Source of the DNA: Chloroflexota bacterium
GTDB lineage: Bacteria; Chloroflexota; UBA5177; JANWHV01
DNA length: 11,311 bases
Direction: 5' to 3'
Assembly: GCA_025450375.1 (NCBI GenBank)
Contig: JANWHO010000200.1
Span: 1 to 11,311, forward strand
Part shown: positions 1-7,737 of the stretch, in pieces
How positions within the stretch are numbered: the first letter of the stretch is position 1
Layout of the letters: every line of letters starts with the position of its first letter
Notes under the pieces: generated by a model
The model's input: the letters and a program-made list of their open reading frames with translations, nothing else
Database searches by the model: none
Told to the model about the DNA's origin: nothing
Made by a program: the position numbers and the translations under genes

Positions 1-564
1 CGGCGGCCAGATCTGGGAACGATTCAGGCATTCACGCTGGGTAGGGAGCCTGTGTCTCCGTTGCCGGTGGCGCGGATCCGTTTCGCCGAACTGGCGAACG
101 GCCAGGAGACCGCCCTGGCGCGGGCTAGCGGCATATCGATGGCTGAAGTGCATCGCAGGCTGGCGGACTCCGGAAGCGCGACCCTGGCCCTGGATGGCGA
201 GACGATCGCCGGTTACGGATGGGTGCAATACGGAATGGTGCGTATTCCTGATCTCCGCCTGGCCTTCTCGCTGCCAAAGCATCACGTGTATATCTGGGAC
301 TGCCTGACCTTGCCCGCCTACCGGGGGCGTGGTGTTTTCCCCGGTCTGCTGCGCCATATGCTCGACGTTTTGAGCCGGCAGGGTATCGTGCAGGTATGGG
401 CGGCCATCGCGCCCGGCAACGTGGCCTCCCAGCGAGCCTTCGCCAAGGCAGGATTCCGCTTGGTGGCCTATACCGATGGGGGCGTCGGGAATTTTAGGGC
501 GCTGCCAACCGCCGCGGCCAGTCCGGAGGAAGCGGCGTTGCTCACCGCGAGTTTTTCCGCGTAG
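1..564 (+). CDS. GNAT-family N-acetyltransferase, 5' partial
   Basis: Probable acetyl-CoA-dependent N-acyltransferase; the acceptor is unknown. The frame is open from the first base of the window, giving 187 visible residues. The early part (IQAFTLGREPVSPLPVARI) reads like protein, so I treat the gene as continuing upstream. A GTG at 52 with GGAG just before it (3-nt spacing, too short to be good) would give a 170-residue alternative. GNAT hallmarks: the beta4/motif A segment YIWDCLTLPAYRGRG around residues 97-111, with the acetyl-CoA pyrophosphate-binding RGRG at 108-111, and a motif B-like NVASQRAFAKAGFR at 140-153. The usual final Gly/Ala of the Q/R-x-x-G-x-G/A motif is Phe113; I recall aromatic residues there in some GNAT subfamilies. 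No catalytic residue can be assigned. No signal peptide is visible, so it is probably cytoplasmic. Its neighbours do not suggest a substrate. Confidence 0.8.
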   Translation, partial: RRPDLGTIQAFTLGREPVSPLPVARIRFAELANGQETALARASGISMAEVHRRLADSGSATLALDGETIAGYGWVQYGMVRIPDLRLAFSLPKHHVYIWDCLTLPAYRGRGVFPGLLRHMLDVLSRQGIVQVWAAIAPGNVASQRAFAKAGFRLVAYTDGGVGNFRALPTAAASPEEAALLTASFSA

Positions 565-1003
565 TCCACGGTCTGAATACAGCTCCCGATCCCACTCAAC
601 CCACTGACTGTGGGCCGTCAACCGCCGACTTGGATCGGCTGGCAGGAAGATGATGCACGTGCGTTCGAATCGCGCCGAATCGTATACAAGATGCCCTCCC
701 CGTAGCCGCCCGCTCGGTCGGATCTTGCCCCGAACCATTTCTCCAGCCTACTAGGGCATGCCATTGACCCTGGCGTTTTTCTCCTGAAACGCGAAGATCT
801 TTGCCGGCTTTTCGCCACTCCGTACACAAGAACCGCCATGGCCGCGTAAGCCCGTGGCAAGCGCCCAGTAATGGGCGCCCCCTACTGTATGGGTGCGGCG
901 AATGTCTCCGTCGCGCGGGGTCATGCGCACCTGGTTATGGCGTTGGGGAGGGAAAGTCCTCGACGTGCGTGCTCTCATGGGAGCGGAAAGGACCTATCCT
1001 ACC
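565..1003. other. Intergenic region with structured leader, no convincing gene
   Basis: This 439-bp gap lies between the GNAT gene and the secreted-protein gene. Short open frames on both strands look like chance GC-rich frames: no recognisable domain, no good ribosome binding site, low-quality composition. The left part has a small hairpin at 600-614 (CCCAC / GTGGG, 5-nt loop), a possible weak end for the GNAT transcript, without a T run. A heptamer CGAATCG occurs at 666-672 and 676-682, exactly 10 bp apart. The right part has three hairpins at 861-878, 892-931 and 971-984 just before the next gene's ribosome binding site. I could not find a convincing -35/-10 pair. Confidence 0.5.
861..878 (+). 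promoter_or_regulatory. Perfect hairpin with GNRA tetraloop in putative leader
   Basis: GCGCCCA (861-867) pairs perfectly with TGGGCGC (872-878) around the loop GTAA, which fits the stable GNRA tetraloop class. It lies 126 bp upstream of the secreted-protein start. Two further pairings follow: GGTGCG (892-897) with CGCACC (926-931), enclosing GCGA (898-901) with TCGC (911-914), and GCTC (971-974) with GAGC (981-984) directly before the ribosome binding site. I do not recognise a known riboswitch family. It could be a structured 5' UTR, part of an upstream terminator, or chance pairing in GC-rich DNA. Confidence 0.35.
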
Positions 1004-2470
1004 ATGCGGCGAATTGTGTCACGGGCAGTCATCATCGCCTTGAGCCTCCTGGCCTTCCCTATCACGTCGATTGGCACGGGCGTACACCCAACGGCCTCCG
1101 CGGCGCCCACCCAGCTCGTGGGACGCGCCTCGGCCCTGACCGACTTCAATACCACGCTCTTCGGGCCCGCGAGCGATGGGAAGCACACGGTCTCGATCAA
1201 TGTTGACTGGTCCACCGTCCTGGCCTCCCAGGTGGATGTGCGGATTACGATCGGCAAGGGAACCAGCTTGCAGAGCGGTGTTTCTGGAAGCACCTATACC
1301 TTCACCCTCCCCGCGAGCGACTTCCATCTGGGAGCCGGTACGGCGAGCCTCGATACCCAGAAAGATCTGGGCGCCTTCGGCCATATCACGGCCCAATGGA
1401 CGTTTGTCACCAAGAACGAGTCCAATGCCGTGAATTGTTTCGGGACCAGCAGCTCTCAGCATCTGATCGCCAGTGGCTCAGCCGACTTCAAGCTTTCCTT
1501 TCCCTGCGCAGGGTCGCTCAGCGGCAAGATCGCGGGGACAAACATCGACTCAGCCGCCGTGACCCCTACCGGTTCCGGCAACGTCAATCGCTCGTCCTTT
1601 AACGGTCTATCCAGCATCTACTTTAGCGGCGCCTCGGCTTCGCAATCGAGCAAAGGCCTGGATCTCAGCGTCGGAGCCTTCAGCTTCGGTGGCCAGAGCA
1701 ACTTCCTCTATGTCACCGTTGGCGCCGGGAACTCGGCGAACGCCAACCAGGTCGCCGGTAACGGCCTCACCACGTCAAAGTTCGGCTTGACCAATTATTC
1801 CCACTTCGCCAGCGACAAGCTTGCCTCCGGGGCCTTCACCAGCACGCCGGGGAGCGCCAGCCTCAACTACAGGGGCGCCCTGGGTACGGCCCAGATTACC
1901 TGGAAGGGCAAAGGCAGCCCTTTCAGTTTGACGATGCAGGGTCAATGCCTCTCAAGTTCCCTTACCGGCGCCCAGGCAACCACGACCGTGGTCCTGGCCA
2001 GCCAGGAAGCATCGCTCAGCGGCTCGGCCAAGGTCACCGCCTGCCTATCGGACAAGGCTGGTTTTAGGTCCACCGATACCGGCACATTGATCAACACGCA
2101 CAAGGGGACGACGCCCGCGGCGGGCGCCGGCTCAGGGCCTGGAGCGGGCGCGGGCCCGTCGATTAGCAGCGGCTCCTTCGCGGTAAGCAGCGCCACTCCA
2201 ACCGACGGCGCCACCGGAGTTTCCACCAGCGCGGCGATTTCGGTCACCTTCAATGCCGCCCCTGGGAAGGTCGCTCAGATCATTCTGACCGAAGCCAATA
2301 ATCCCACCGGTATCGTCATGCTTCCTCCGCCAACGGTGAGCGGCAACACGATCACCAGCACCCCGCCCACCCCGCTCAAGCCGAATACCCAGTACAAAGA
2401 GACCGTGGTGGCGCAAGGGGCGGCGGGCGGCTTCGTGAGCTATACCGCGACCTTCACGACAGGCAGCTAA
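1004..2470 (+). CDS. Secreted beta-rich protein with C-terminal Ig-like (Big_5) domain
   Basis: Exported protein of unknown function, 488 residues. I chose the ATG at 1004 because it opens a normal signal peptide: MRRIVSR, a hydrophobic core at about residues 8-21, and an AxA site near 31-33 (TASA|APT). AAGGA at 988-992 could serve as ribosome binding site with 11-nt spacing. The frame is open further upstream (ATG at 893), but that extension is Arg/Trp-rich and would bury the signal peptide. Residues 34-365 are Ser/Thr/Gly-rich and probably beta-sheet; they contain only four Cys, at 145/168 and 315/347, in two similar settings suggesting a duplicated module with disulfides. A Gly/Ala/Pro linker (about 369-390) leads to residues 393-488. 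That last part, starting VSSATPTDGATGVSTSAAISVTF and ending TATFTTGS, matches the SbsA-type Ig-like domain (Big_5) typical of cell-surface proteins. I see no cell-wall anchor or transmembrane tail. A hairpin terminator follows at 2484. Confidence 0.8.
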   Translation: MRRIVSRAVIIALSLLAFPITSIGTGVHPTASAAPTQLVGRASALTDFNTTLFGPASDGKHTVSINVDWSTVLASQVDVRITIGKGTSLQSGVSGSTYTFTLPASDFHLGAGTASLDTQKDLGAFGHITAQWTFVTKNESNAVNCFGTSSSQHLIASGSADFKLSFPCAGSLSGKIAGTNIDSAAVTPTGSGNVNRSSFNGLSSIYFSGASASQSSKGLDLSVGAFSFGGQSNFLYVTVGAGNSANANQVAGNGLTTSKFGLTNYSHFASDKLASGAFTSTPGSASLNYRGALGTAQITWKGKGSPFSLTMQGQCLSSSLTGAQATTTVVLASQEASLSGSAKVTACLSDKAGFRSTDTGTLINTHKGTTPAAGAGSGPGAGAGPSISSGSFAVSSATPTDGATGVSTSAAISVTFNAAPGKVAQIILTEANNPTGIVMLPPPTVSGNTITSTPPTPLKPNTQYKETVVAQGAAGGFVSYTATFTTGS

Positions 2471-2483
2471 TAGAGAGTGCTTC

Positions 2484-2519
2484 GGGGGTCTGGAATGCCC
2501 AGAGGCGTTCCAGACCCCC
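2484..2519. terminator. Bidirectional hairpin between convergent genes
   Basis: GGGGGTCTGGAA (2484-2495) pairs perfectly with TTCCAGACCCCC (2508-2519). The stem continues inward through a T-G wobble and GCC/GGC to a CAGA loop, giving about 16 bp. It lies 13 bp after the stop of the secreted-protein gene and 70 bp beyond the psuG stop on the other strand, so it can serve both transcripts. Neither side has a run of T, so intrinsic termination of the classical type is not assured; it may instead protect 3' ends. Confidence 0.7.
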
Positions 2520-2548
2520 TGAATACTCGCCCGCCACACCCGACCGCG

Positions 2549-2577
2549 GTCGGAGGCCCGCCCGTAGTCGGAGGCCC
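2549..2577. repeat. 11-bp direct repeat pair between convergent genes
   Basis: GTCGGAGGCCC occurs at 2549-2559 and again at 2567-2577, with 7 bp between copies, in the short gap between the hairpin and the end of psuG. Only two copies are present and no function is evident. Confidence 0.5.
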
Positions 2578-2589
2578 CGGATGCCAGCC

Positions 2590-3528
2590 CTACAACAGTG
2601 CCAGGGCCCCCGCGATCCGCGCCCCAATCGCCGCGTTGTTGCGGACCAGCGCGACGTTGGTCCCGATGCTTTCCCCCTCGGTGGTGCGGCGAATCTCGTC
2701 CAGCAAAAAGGGAGTCACCTCGGCGCGCGCGATCCCCGCCGCCGCCGCCGCTTGCAGGGCGCGATCTATCGCGGCCTCCATGGTCTGGACTGGAAGAGCC
2801 GCCTCCTCCGGGACCGGGCAGGCGACCAGGAGGCCGCTCTCCAGGCCCAGGGACCAGTGGATGTGCGCGGCGCGGGCCACCGCCTCGGGGGTATCCAGCC
2901 GCCCGTCCACCGCGTAGGCGGTGGCGGGGACATAAAAGCCGGGGAAGCGGTCGGTCCCGTACCCGATCACCGGCACCCCATGAGTCTCCAGATACTCCAG
3001 GGTGAGGCCAATATCCAGGATCGCCTTGGCGCCGGCGCAGGTGACGATCACCGGCGTGCGGGCCAACTCTTGCAAGTCGGCGGAGATGTCGAAGCTCTGG
3101 GCCCCGCCACGATGGACGCCGCCGATCCCCCCGGTGGCGAAGACGCGAATGCCGGCCCGCGCACTGCACCACATGGTGGCGGCCACCGTGGTGGCGCCCC
3201 AGGCACCCTGGCCGAGGACCAGCGACAGGTTACGGCGGCTCACCTTGGTCACGCCCTGGCGCTGGGCCAGGGCCTCGATGTGCTCGTTGGAGAGCCCAAC
3301 CCGGATCACCCCATCAAGAATGGCGACGGTTGCCGGCACGGCACCCTCGCGGCGGATCACCGCCTCGGCCGCCTGGGCTACCTCCAGGTTTTGCGGCCAG
3401 GGGAAACCATGGGAGATGATCGTCGATTCGAGGGCTACCACCGGCCGGCGGTGTTCCAGGGCGTCGGCTACCTCGGGATGCACGATCATCCAGCGATCCT
3501 GACTCGGGTCAACACTTCCGGTGGCCAT
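2590..3528 (-). CDS. psuG: Pseudouridine-5'-phosphate glycosidase
   Basis: PsuG breaks the C-C glycosidic bond of pseudouridine 5'-phosphate (with water) to give uracil and ribose 5-phosphate, in the cytoplasm, as the last step of pseudouridine salvage. The 312-residue product has the usual family length. Family blocks are all present: VALESTIISHGFPWPQN with Glu34, VTKVSRR with Lys95, SFDISADL with Asp148, CAGAKAILDIG with Lys168 (by analogy with E. coli YeiN Lys166, the Schiff-base lysine), GYGTDRFPGFY at 189-199, and GTNVALVRNNA with Asn291. The enzyme therefore looks intact. I chose ATG at 3528 because it has a strong ribosome binding site, AGAGGAGA (3540-3533), and its A is shared with the TGA of the kinase gene upstream (TGATG). 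The frame is open further upstream, but that stretch is Arg/Gly-rich and overlaps the kinase out of frame. Ends with TAG. Probable translational coupling to the kinase. Confidence 0.96.
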   Translation of the reverse strand: MATGSVDPSQDRWMIVHPEVADALEHRRPVVALESTIISHGFPWPQNLEVAQAAEAVIRREGAVPATVAILDGVIRVGLSNEHIEALAQRQGVTKVSRRNLSLVLGQGAWGATTVAATMWCSARAGIRVFATGGIGGVHRGGAQSFDISADLQELARTPVIVTCAGAKAILDIGLTLEYLETHGVPVIGYGTDRFPGFYVPATAYAVDGRLDTPEAVARAAHIHWSLGLESGLLVACPVPEEAALPVQTMEAAIDRALQAAAAAGIARAEVTPFLLDEIRRTTEGESIGTNVALVRNNAAIGARIAGALALL

Positions 3529-4430
3529 CAGTTCTCCTCTTCCAGATCCCATTCCAGACGGGGACGGGCCCCAATATGCCGCACCACGGCGGCAGCCAGG
3601 CGGTTCGCGCGGGCCAGCGCGGTTTCCAGCGGGGCGCCCGAGCGGTGGGCTACCGTGAAAGCGGCGGCAAAGGCGTCCCCAGCGCCCGTGCTGTCCAGAG
3701 TCGGCACGATGAGGCCGGGTTCCCTCGCCACCCGCTCCCCGCGAGCCAGTACCCCATCCGCGCCCAGTTTCCATAGTACCAGGGGGGCGTAGCGCCGGAG
3801 GATCAGGCTTCCCGCCTCCGGGTCTTCGACGCCGCTCAGGAACGCGGCCTCGGCGTGGTTGGCGAACAGCAGATCAGGCTCCAGATCGTCGAGCAATCCG
3901 AGAAACCGCTTCTTGCCGAAGACGCGGAGCGGTCCCACCGAGGAGGTATCGACGGCTACTGTCCCCCCTCCGGCCCGCGCGCGTGCCGCCGCCTCGATCG
4001 CCGCCGCGCCCAACGGCTCCACGAACAGGGAGTAGGCGGGGAGGTGCAGGTGGCAACCCGGTGGGAGCATCTGGGGCTCCAGCATGGCCGGGGCGAAGTG
4101 GGTAGCGGCACCCCGGTCGGTAATCATGGTCCGCTCACCGCGCCCGTCCACCAGCACGGCGATTACCGCCGTGGGGGCGGGCACCCGCCGCAGATGGCTG
4201 AGCACCCCCTCGCTCGCCAAATCGGCGCCCATGAAGGTGCCCGCGTAGTCGTCGCCCACGGCGCCGATCAGGGCCGATCTCGCGCCCAACCGTGCCACCC
4301 AGACGGCGAAGTTGGCGGCCGAGCCGCCGGGAAGCACGCGGACGGCTCCTCCCACGTCGCTCCCCTCGATTGCCTCCAGATCGGGCGCCACGAACAGATC
4401 GAGAGCCGCATCCCCCAGAGCGACGATCAT
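3528..4430 (-). CDS. psuK: PfkB-family carbohydrate kinase, probable pseudouridine kinase
   Basis: Ribokinase-like kinase, 300 residues. Both PfkB signatures are visible: an N-terminal GGSAANFAVWVARLG (residues 35-49, sugar binding) and a C-terminal DSTGAGDAFAAAF (246-258) with catalytic-base Asp252 and the anion hole. The central NHAE (191-194) matches the family's N-x-x-E motif for Mg/phosphate. Pseudouridine is inferred as substrate from the context: the stop codon overlaps the psuG start by one base, and psuK-psuG pairs are the standard arrangement. By sequence alone it could be another nucleoside or sugar kinase. I prefer ATG at 4430, which has GGGGAAAG (4444-4437) in front of it. An in-frame GTG at 4445 would add five residues but would overlap that site. 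It starts 22 nt after the upstream membrane-protein gene, so the three genes probably share a transcript. Confidence 0.85.
   Translation of the reverse strand: MIVALGDAALDLFVAPDLEAIEGSDVGGAVRVLPGGSAANFAVWVARLGARSALIGAVGDDYAGTFMGADLASEGVLSHLRRVPAPTAVIAVLVDGRGERTMITDRGAATHFAPAMLEPQMLPPGCHLHLPAYSLFVEPLGAAAIEAAARARAGGGTVAVDTSSVGPLRVFGKKRFLGLLDDLEPDLLFANHAEAAFLSGVEDPEAGSLILRRYAPLVLWKLGADGVLARGERVAREPGLIVPTLDSTGAGDAFAAAFTVAHRSGAPLETALARANRLAAAVVRHIGARPRLEWDLEEEN
3533..3540 (-). promoter_or_regulatory. Ribosome binding site of psuG
   Basis: AGAGGAGA on the minus strand, 4 nt before the psuG ATG and inside the last codons of the kinase gene. Together with the shared TGATG it fixes the psuG start and supports coupled translation of kinase and glycosidase. 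Confidence 0.75.
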
Positions 4431-4452
4431 GTAAGCTTTCCCCACTGCCGCG

Positions 4453-5976
4453 TTATGTCTTTTGGCAGCCTATCGCATGGGGGAAGTTCCGGCAATTGGC
4501 GTAGAGAAAGAGGCCCTGCTTCGGGATGGCATGAAGTATCTTGAAGCCGCCCGTCCTCACGATGTAGTCGCGCGTGAGATCGTCATCTTGCACCAGCCAG
4601 GAGGGGGGATGGGCCAGATCGGCATGGAGATCCAGCAGCGTATAGGGCACGAGGCTGGGCTGATCGGGATTCTGCGTTTGATAGAGGGTTTCCCGGCTCG
4701 CCAGGTGGGCGGCGATCGGGGAATCGCTGTCCAGCGGCGCCCCGGGCGGTACGAAGCGGATTATGGCCGACTGGGCCCGCGCGTGCGCGTCCGTGGAGAG
4801 AAAGATCGACGGCTGGTAGATCCAGTGCATCATGTTCAGGGTGGAGGCCGCATAGGAGTAGCCGAGCAAACAGGCCCAAAAAATCAGGGCTAGGGGCAGC
4901 ACTTCAAGATAGCGGCGGAAGGCCGGCCGGAGCAGGACTCTGCTTGTCCCATAGAGAAAGATGGGTACGCAGGTGACATAATGGTGGAACCAGAAGTCGT
5001 TGGTGAACTGATTGCTGACATAGAGGCCGGCCAGCGGCAGCACGGTGACGATAGCGCTGGCGTCGAAAAGAAACAGGAAGCCGGTGGGGAGCAAGGCCAG
5101 GATCAGGTTCTGCAGGCGAAACTTCTCGCTCAGCAGGGAACCAATCGCTTGCAGTCGTCCCAACGGCCCGTGGGCGTGGGCGGCGCTGCTTGCGTCGCTA
5201 AAATAGCTCCCGTAATCACGGCTGAATTGGCCGGAGGTGGCAAACATCCAGGGGAGAAGCACGAAAAGCCCATAGAGGAGCGCGGCCCCGATGACCAGTT
5301 GGCCCACTTTCCGTTCGCCGCGCCAGAACCACCAGTAGGCGCCCAGGCCGACCACGAAAAGCCCCATCTGCTCTTTGGTTAAGAGCACCACCACCAGGCA
5401 GACGGCCAGAAGCTTCCAGCGGCGGAGGTCGAAGGCGATCAGGGCCCCGAACAGGGCCGGCACGGCGAACGGGTCGGGATGGAAATCCCAGATATTCGCG
5501 TAGTGAACCAGAGGAAAGACAAGATATAACCCGGCCAGGCCCACGCTTGTAAGCTGCCGATGCCCATGGATCCGAGTCAACAGATAGGTAAGGGGCCCCC
5601 CGGAGGCAAGGGCCAGGGTTTGCAACAACAGCAAGGTACGTGGGTCCGGCGCGATCGCGTAGGGGATGGCCAGGAGGATAAGGAGCGGCTCGGCATGGCC
5701 GCCGCGGAAACCATTCCCGGCCGTATAGATATTGGTTTTCCACAGAATGCGCCCATGATCGGTGTTCCAGAGCATCTGCGCGTAGTCGGCGGTGTCCCCC
5801 CCATAATGGAAGTTTACATAACGTAGAATGGAGATCGTGGCGAAGAGGAGCATGTACGCGGTGGCGAGGATCAAGGTGGCCCATAGCCCGACCTCCTGCA
5901 GCCGAACGCGCGCTGGCGGCGCGTGGTCCGCCGCCGGCATCGGGCGCGCGGCAATGGAGTGGGACGGGATCGCCAT
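4453..5976 (-). CDS. DUF2079 family polytopic membrane protein
   Basis: Integral membrane protein of 507 residues with about nine to eleven hydrophobic segments, the first near residues 31-51. It carries the recurring DUF2079 pattern: [17 protein letters not shown] at 59-75 (acidic first loop), [16 protein letters not shown] at 92-107, [11 protein letters not shown] at 163-173, LLTKEQMGL at 198-206 and HHY at 331-333. A soluble C-terminal part starts [18 protein letters not shown] (from 408) and includes the family-typical 'vPpga ... aHLasRe'. The biochemical function is unknown. The acidic loop and topology resemble GT-C glycosyltransferases using lipid-linked sugars, which is inference. The start at 5976 has only a weak AAGG upstream; Met13 is an alternative. 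It is the first gene of a run with psuK (22-nt gap) and psuG. I find no similarity to known nucleoside transporters, so a role in pseudouridine uptake is speculative. Confidence 0.85.
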   Translation of the reverse strand: MAIPSHSIAARPMPAADHAPPARVRLQEVGLWATLILATAYMLLFATISILRYVNFHYGGDTADYAQMLWNTDHGRILWKTNIYTAGNGFRGGHAEPLLILLAIPYAIAPDPRTLLLLQTLALASGGPLTYLLTRIHGHRQLTSVGLAGLYLVFPLVHYANIWDFHPDPFAVPALFGALIAFDLRRWKLLAVCLVVVLLTKEQMGLFVVGLGAYWWFWRGERKVGQLVIGAALLYGLFVLLPWMFATSGQFSRDYGSYFSDASSAAHAHGPLGRLQAIGSLLSEKFRLQNLILALLPTGFLFLFDASAIVTVLPLAGLYVSNQFTNDFWFHHYVTCVPIFLYGTSRVLLRPAFRRYLEVLPLALIFWACLLGYSYAASTLNMMHWIYQPSIFLSTDAHARAQSAIIRFVPPGAPLDSDSPIAAHLASRETLYQTQNPDQPSLVPYTLLDLHADLAHPPSWLVQDDDLTRDYIVRTGGFKILHAIPKQGLFLYANCRNFPHAIGCQKT

Positions 5977-6114
5977 GCGCCTTATGGTATACCACCAGGG
6001 GCGCCGAGGCGATCCCCCGTTCTGGTCCCACGAACGATCCCCTTGAGGCGCTATCCTGTACAGGGAATAGCATCATCGACGGTGAGCCCAAGCAAGGAAA
6101 GGGTTAAGGACGAG
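5977..6114. promoter_or_regulatory. Divergent promoter region with palindromic operator candidate
   Basis: This gap separates two divergent transcription units, the DUF2079-psuK-psuG run (minus) and aceB (plus), so promoters for both should lie here. The most obvious element is the perfect 10-bp palindrome CCTGTACAGG at 6055-6064, flanked by CTAT (6051-6054) and ATAG (6067-6070), which are also inverted. A loose plus-strand promoter could be TTGAGG (6043-6048) with an A/T-rich stretch near 6066-6070, placing the palindrome in the spacer. On the minus strand the TATACC-like stretch near 5987-5992 is a poor -10 candidate. These assignments are tentative. Confidence 0.45.
6106..6110 (+). promoter_or_regulatory. 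Ribosome binding site of aceB
   Basis: AAGGA, 4 nt before the ATG at 6115, selects this start over an in-frame GTG at 6082. The resulting 534 residues agree with the usual malate synthase A length. Confidence 0.7.
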
Positions 6115-7719
6115 ATGGCCGAGCACAACTCCGCCCCCGAGCACATTCTCATCGAGGGGGCCATGCTCCCCGGATTCGCGGATATTCTTACCCCTGATGC
6201 CCTCCGCTTCCTTGCCCAGCTCACCCGCGTGTTTGATGGGCGCCGAGAAGAGCTGCTGGCGGCTCGCGCGGCCCGCCAGATCCGCATCGATGCCGGGGAA
6301 CTGCCTACCTTCCTGCCGGAGACCGCGGGCATCCGGGCCGACACCTGGACGATCGCTTCCCTGCCTCACGATTTACGTGACCGCAGGGTGGAGATCACTG
6401 GCCCCTCGGGCGACCGGAAGATGGTGATCAATGCACTGAACTCCGGCGCCTCGGTGTTCATGGCCGATCTGGAGGATGCTAATTCACCGACCTGGGAGAA
6501 CACGATCGGCGGCCAGATCAATGTGCGTGACGCCATTCGCGGCAGCATCACATTCGCCAGTCCCGAGGGCAAGGCGTACTCCCTGGGCGAGCGAACCGCC
6601 GTCTTGATGATCCGCCCCCGCGGCTGGCACCTGCCTGAGAAGCACCTCGTCCTGGATGGGAAATCGATCCCGGGCAGCCTGGTCGACGCGGGCCTCTTTC
6701 TCTTTCACAATGCCCGCGCCCTGCTGGATCGGGGAACCGGCCCCTACCTCTATCTGCCAAAGCTGGAGAGCCACCTGGAGGCGCGTCTGTGGAACGATGT
6801 CTTTGTCCTGGCGGAGCGCGAGTTGGGGCTGCCCGCCGGCTCGATCAAGGCGACGGTTTTGATTGAGACGATCCTGGCCGCCTTCGAGATGGACGAGATT
6901 CTCTATGAGCTGCGCGAACATTCCGCCGGGCTGAACTGCGGGCGATGGGATTACATCTTTAGCTATATCAAGAAGCTGCGCCGCCAGCCGGAAGTGATCC
7001 TGCCCGATCGGGCCCTGGTGACCATGACCGTGCCCTTCATGCGTTCCTATTCCTTGCTCTGTATCAAGACCTGCCATCGACGCCATGCCCCGGCGATCGG
7101 CGGCATGTCCGCCTACATCCCGGTACGGAGCGATCCGGTCGCCAACGAGGAGGCCATGCGGCAGGTGCGGACCGACAAGGAGCGTGAAGCCCGGGATGGT
7201 CATGACGGCACCTGGGTGGCGCACCCTGGCCTGGTCCCGGTGGCCCTGGAGGTCTTCAATCACCTGATGCCCAGTCCCAATCAGATCGACCACGTCCGTG
7301 AGGACGTGCGGGTAGAGGCGAAGGATCTTCTGGCCGTGCCGGAGGGAGCGATTACCGAGAAGGGGTTGCGAACCAACATCAGCGTGGGCGTGCAATACAT
7401 CGAGTCATGGTTGCGCGGCATGGGGGCGGTCCCGATCAATAACCTGATGGAGGATGCCGCCACGGCGGAAATCTCTCGCGCCCAGGTGTGGCAATGGCTG
7501 CATCATCCGCGGGGAGTGCTTGCCGATGGCCGCCGCCTCACCCTGGAACTCTGCCAGGCGGTGCTGCGCGAGGAACTGGAGCGGATCGCGGCCCAGGTAG
7601 GGGCGGACCGCTACGCGACCGGCCGCTACCAGGAAGCCGCCGACCTCTTCCTCCAATTGGTGAGCGCCGAGGAGTTCGAGGAGTTTCTCACCGTGCCGGG
7701 GTATCGCCTGCTGGGGTGA
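6115..7719 (+). CDS. aceB: Malate synthase A
   Basis: Condenses glyoxylate and acetyl-CoA to malate and CoA in the cytoplasm; part of the glyoxylate bypass or other glyoxylate-assimilating routes. The product is 534 residues, nearly the length of E. coli AceB. The family signature is complete: [16 protein letters not shown] at 267-282. Active-site features: [12 protein letters not shown] at 166-177 with Arg167/Arg169 near the conserved catalytic arginine, metal ligands Glu251 ([10 protein letters not shown]) and Asp279 (RWDY), and [10 protein letters not shown] at 446-455 with Asp447 as the expected general base. [18 protein letters not shown] (319-336) is another strongly conserved block. 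Nothing is missing, so the enzyme should be active. ATG 6115 is chosen for its AAGGA site; the frame is open upstream but not protein-like. No isocitrate lyase gene is in view. A membrane-protein gene follows after 18 nt and may be cotranscribed. Confidence 0.97.
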   Translation: MAEHNSAPEHILIEGAMLPGFADILTPDALRFLAQLTRVFDGRREELLAARAARQIRIDAGELPTFLPETAGIRADTWTIASLPHDLRDRRVEITGPSGDRKMVINALNSGASVFMADLEDANSPTWENTIGGQINVRDAIRGSITFASPEGKAYSLGERTAVLMIRPRGWHLPEKHLVLDGKSIPGSLVDAGLFLFHNARALLDRGTGPYLYLPKLESHLEARLWNDVFVLAERELGLPAGSIKATVLIETILAAFEMDEILYELREHSAGLNCGRWDYIFSYIKKLRRQPEVILPDRALVTMTVPFMRSYSLLCIKTCHRRHAPAIGGMSAYIPVRSDPVANEEAMRQVRTDKEREARDGHDGTWVAHPGLVPVALEVFNHLMPSPNQIDHVREDVRVEAKDLLAVPEGAITEKGLRTNISVGVQYIESWLRGMGAVPINNLMEDAATAEISRAQVWQWLHHPRGVLADGRRLTLELCQAVLREELERIAAQVGADRYATGRYQEAADLFLQLVSAEEFEEFLTVPGYRLLG

Positions 7720-7737
7720 GGGGACGGAAGAGAGACC

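Noticed and set aside
659..675. tRNA T-arm look-alike: a 5-bp stem (one G-T wobble) around loop TTCGAAT
   Set aside because: The following bases (676-682) find no acceptor-stem partner near 611, and no anticodon or D arm can be built upstream. It is an isolated hairpin.
946..965. GAGGGAAAGTCCTCGAC resembles the conserved 5' block of RNase P RNA
   Set aside because: It differs from the conserved block, and the rest of such an RNA would have to run through the signal peptide and coding region of the secreted protein. No matching 3' block was seen.
893..1003. Longer N-terminus for the secreted protein, starting at ATG 893
   Set aside because: It would place 37 Arg/Trp/Gly-rich residues before a clear signal peptide. 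The ATG at 1004 gives a normal export signal.
2132..3172. Minus-strand frame of 346 codons across the psuG end and the secreted-protein end
   Set aside because: It is out of frame with psuG, runs through the hairpin terminator, and has Arg/Gly-rich composition with no recognisable family.
2581..3792. Long plus-strand open frame (403 codons) opposite psuG and psuK
   Set aside because: It is antisense to two intact enzymes with complete catalytic motifs, and is His/Gly/Arg-rich with no domain. It is an effect of GC-rich codon use.
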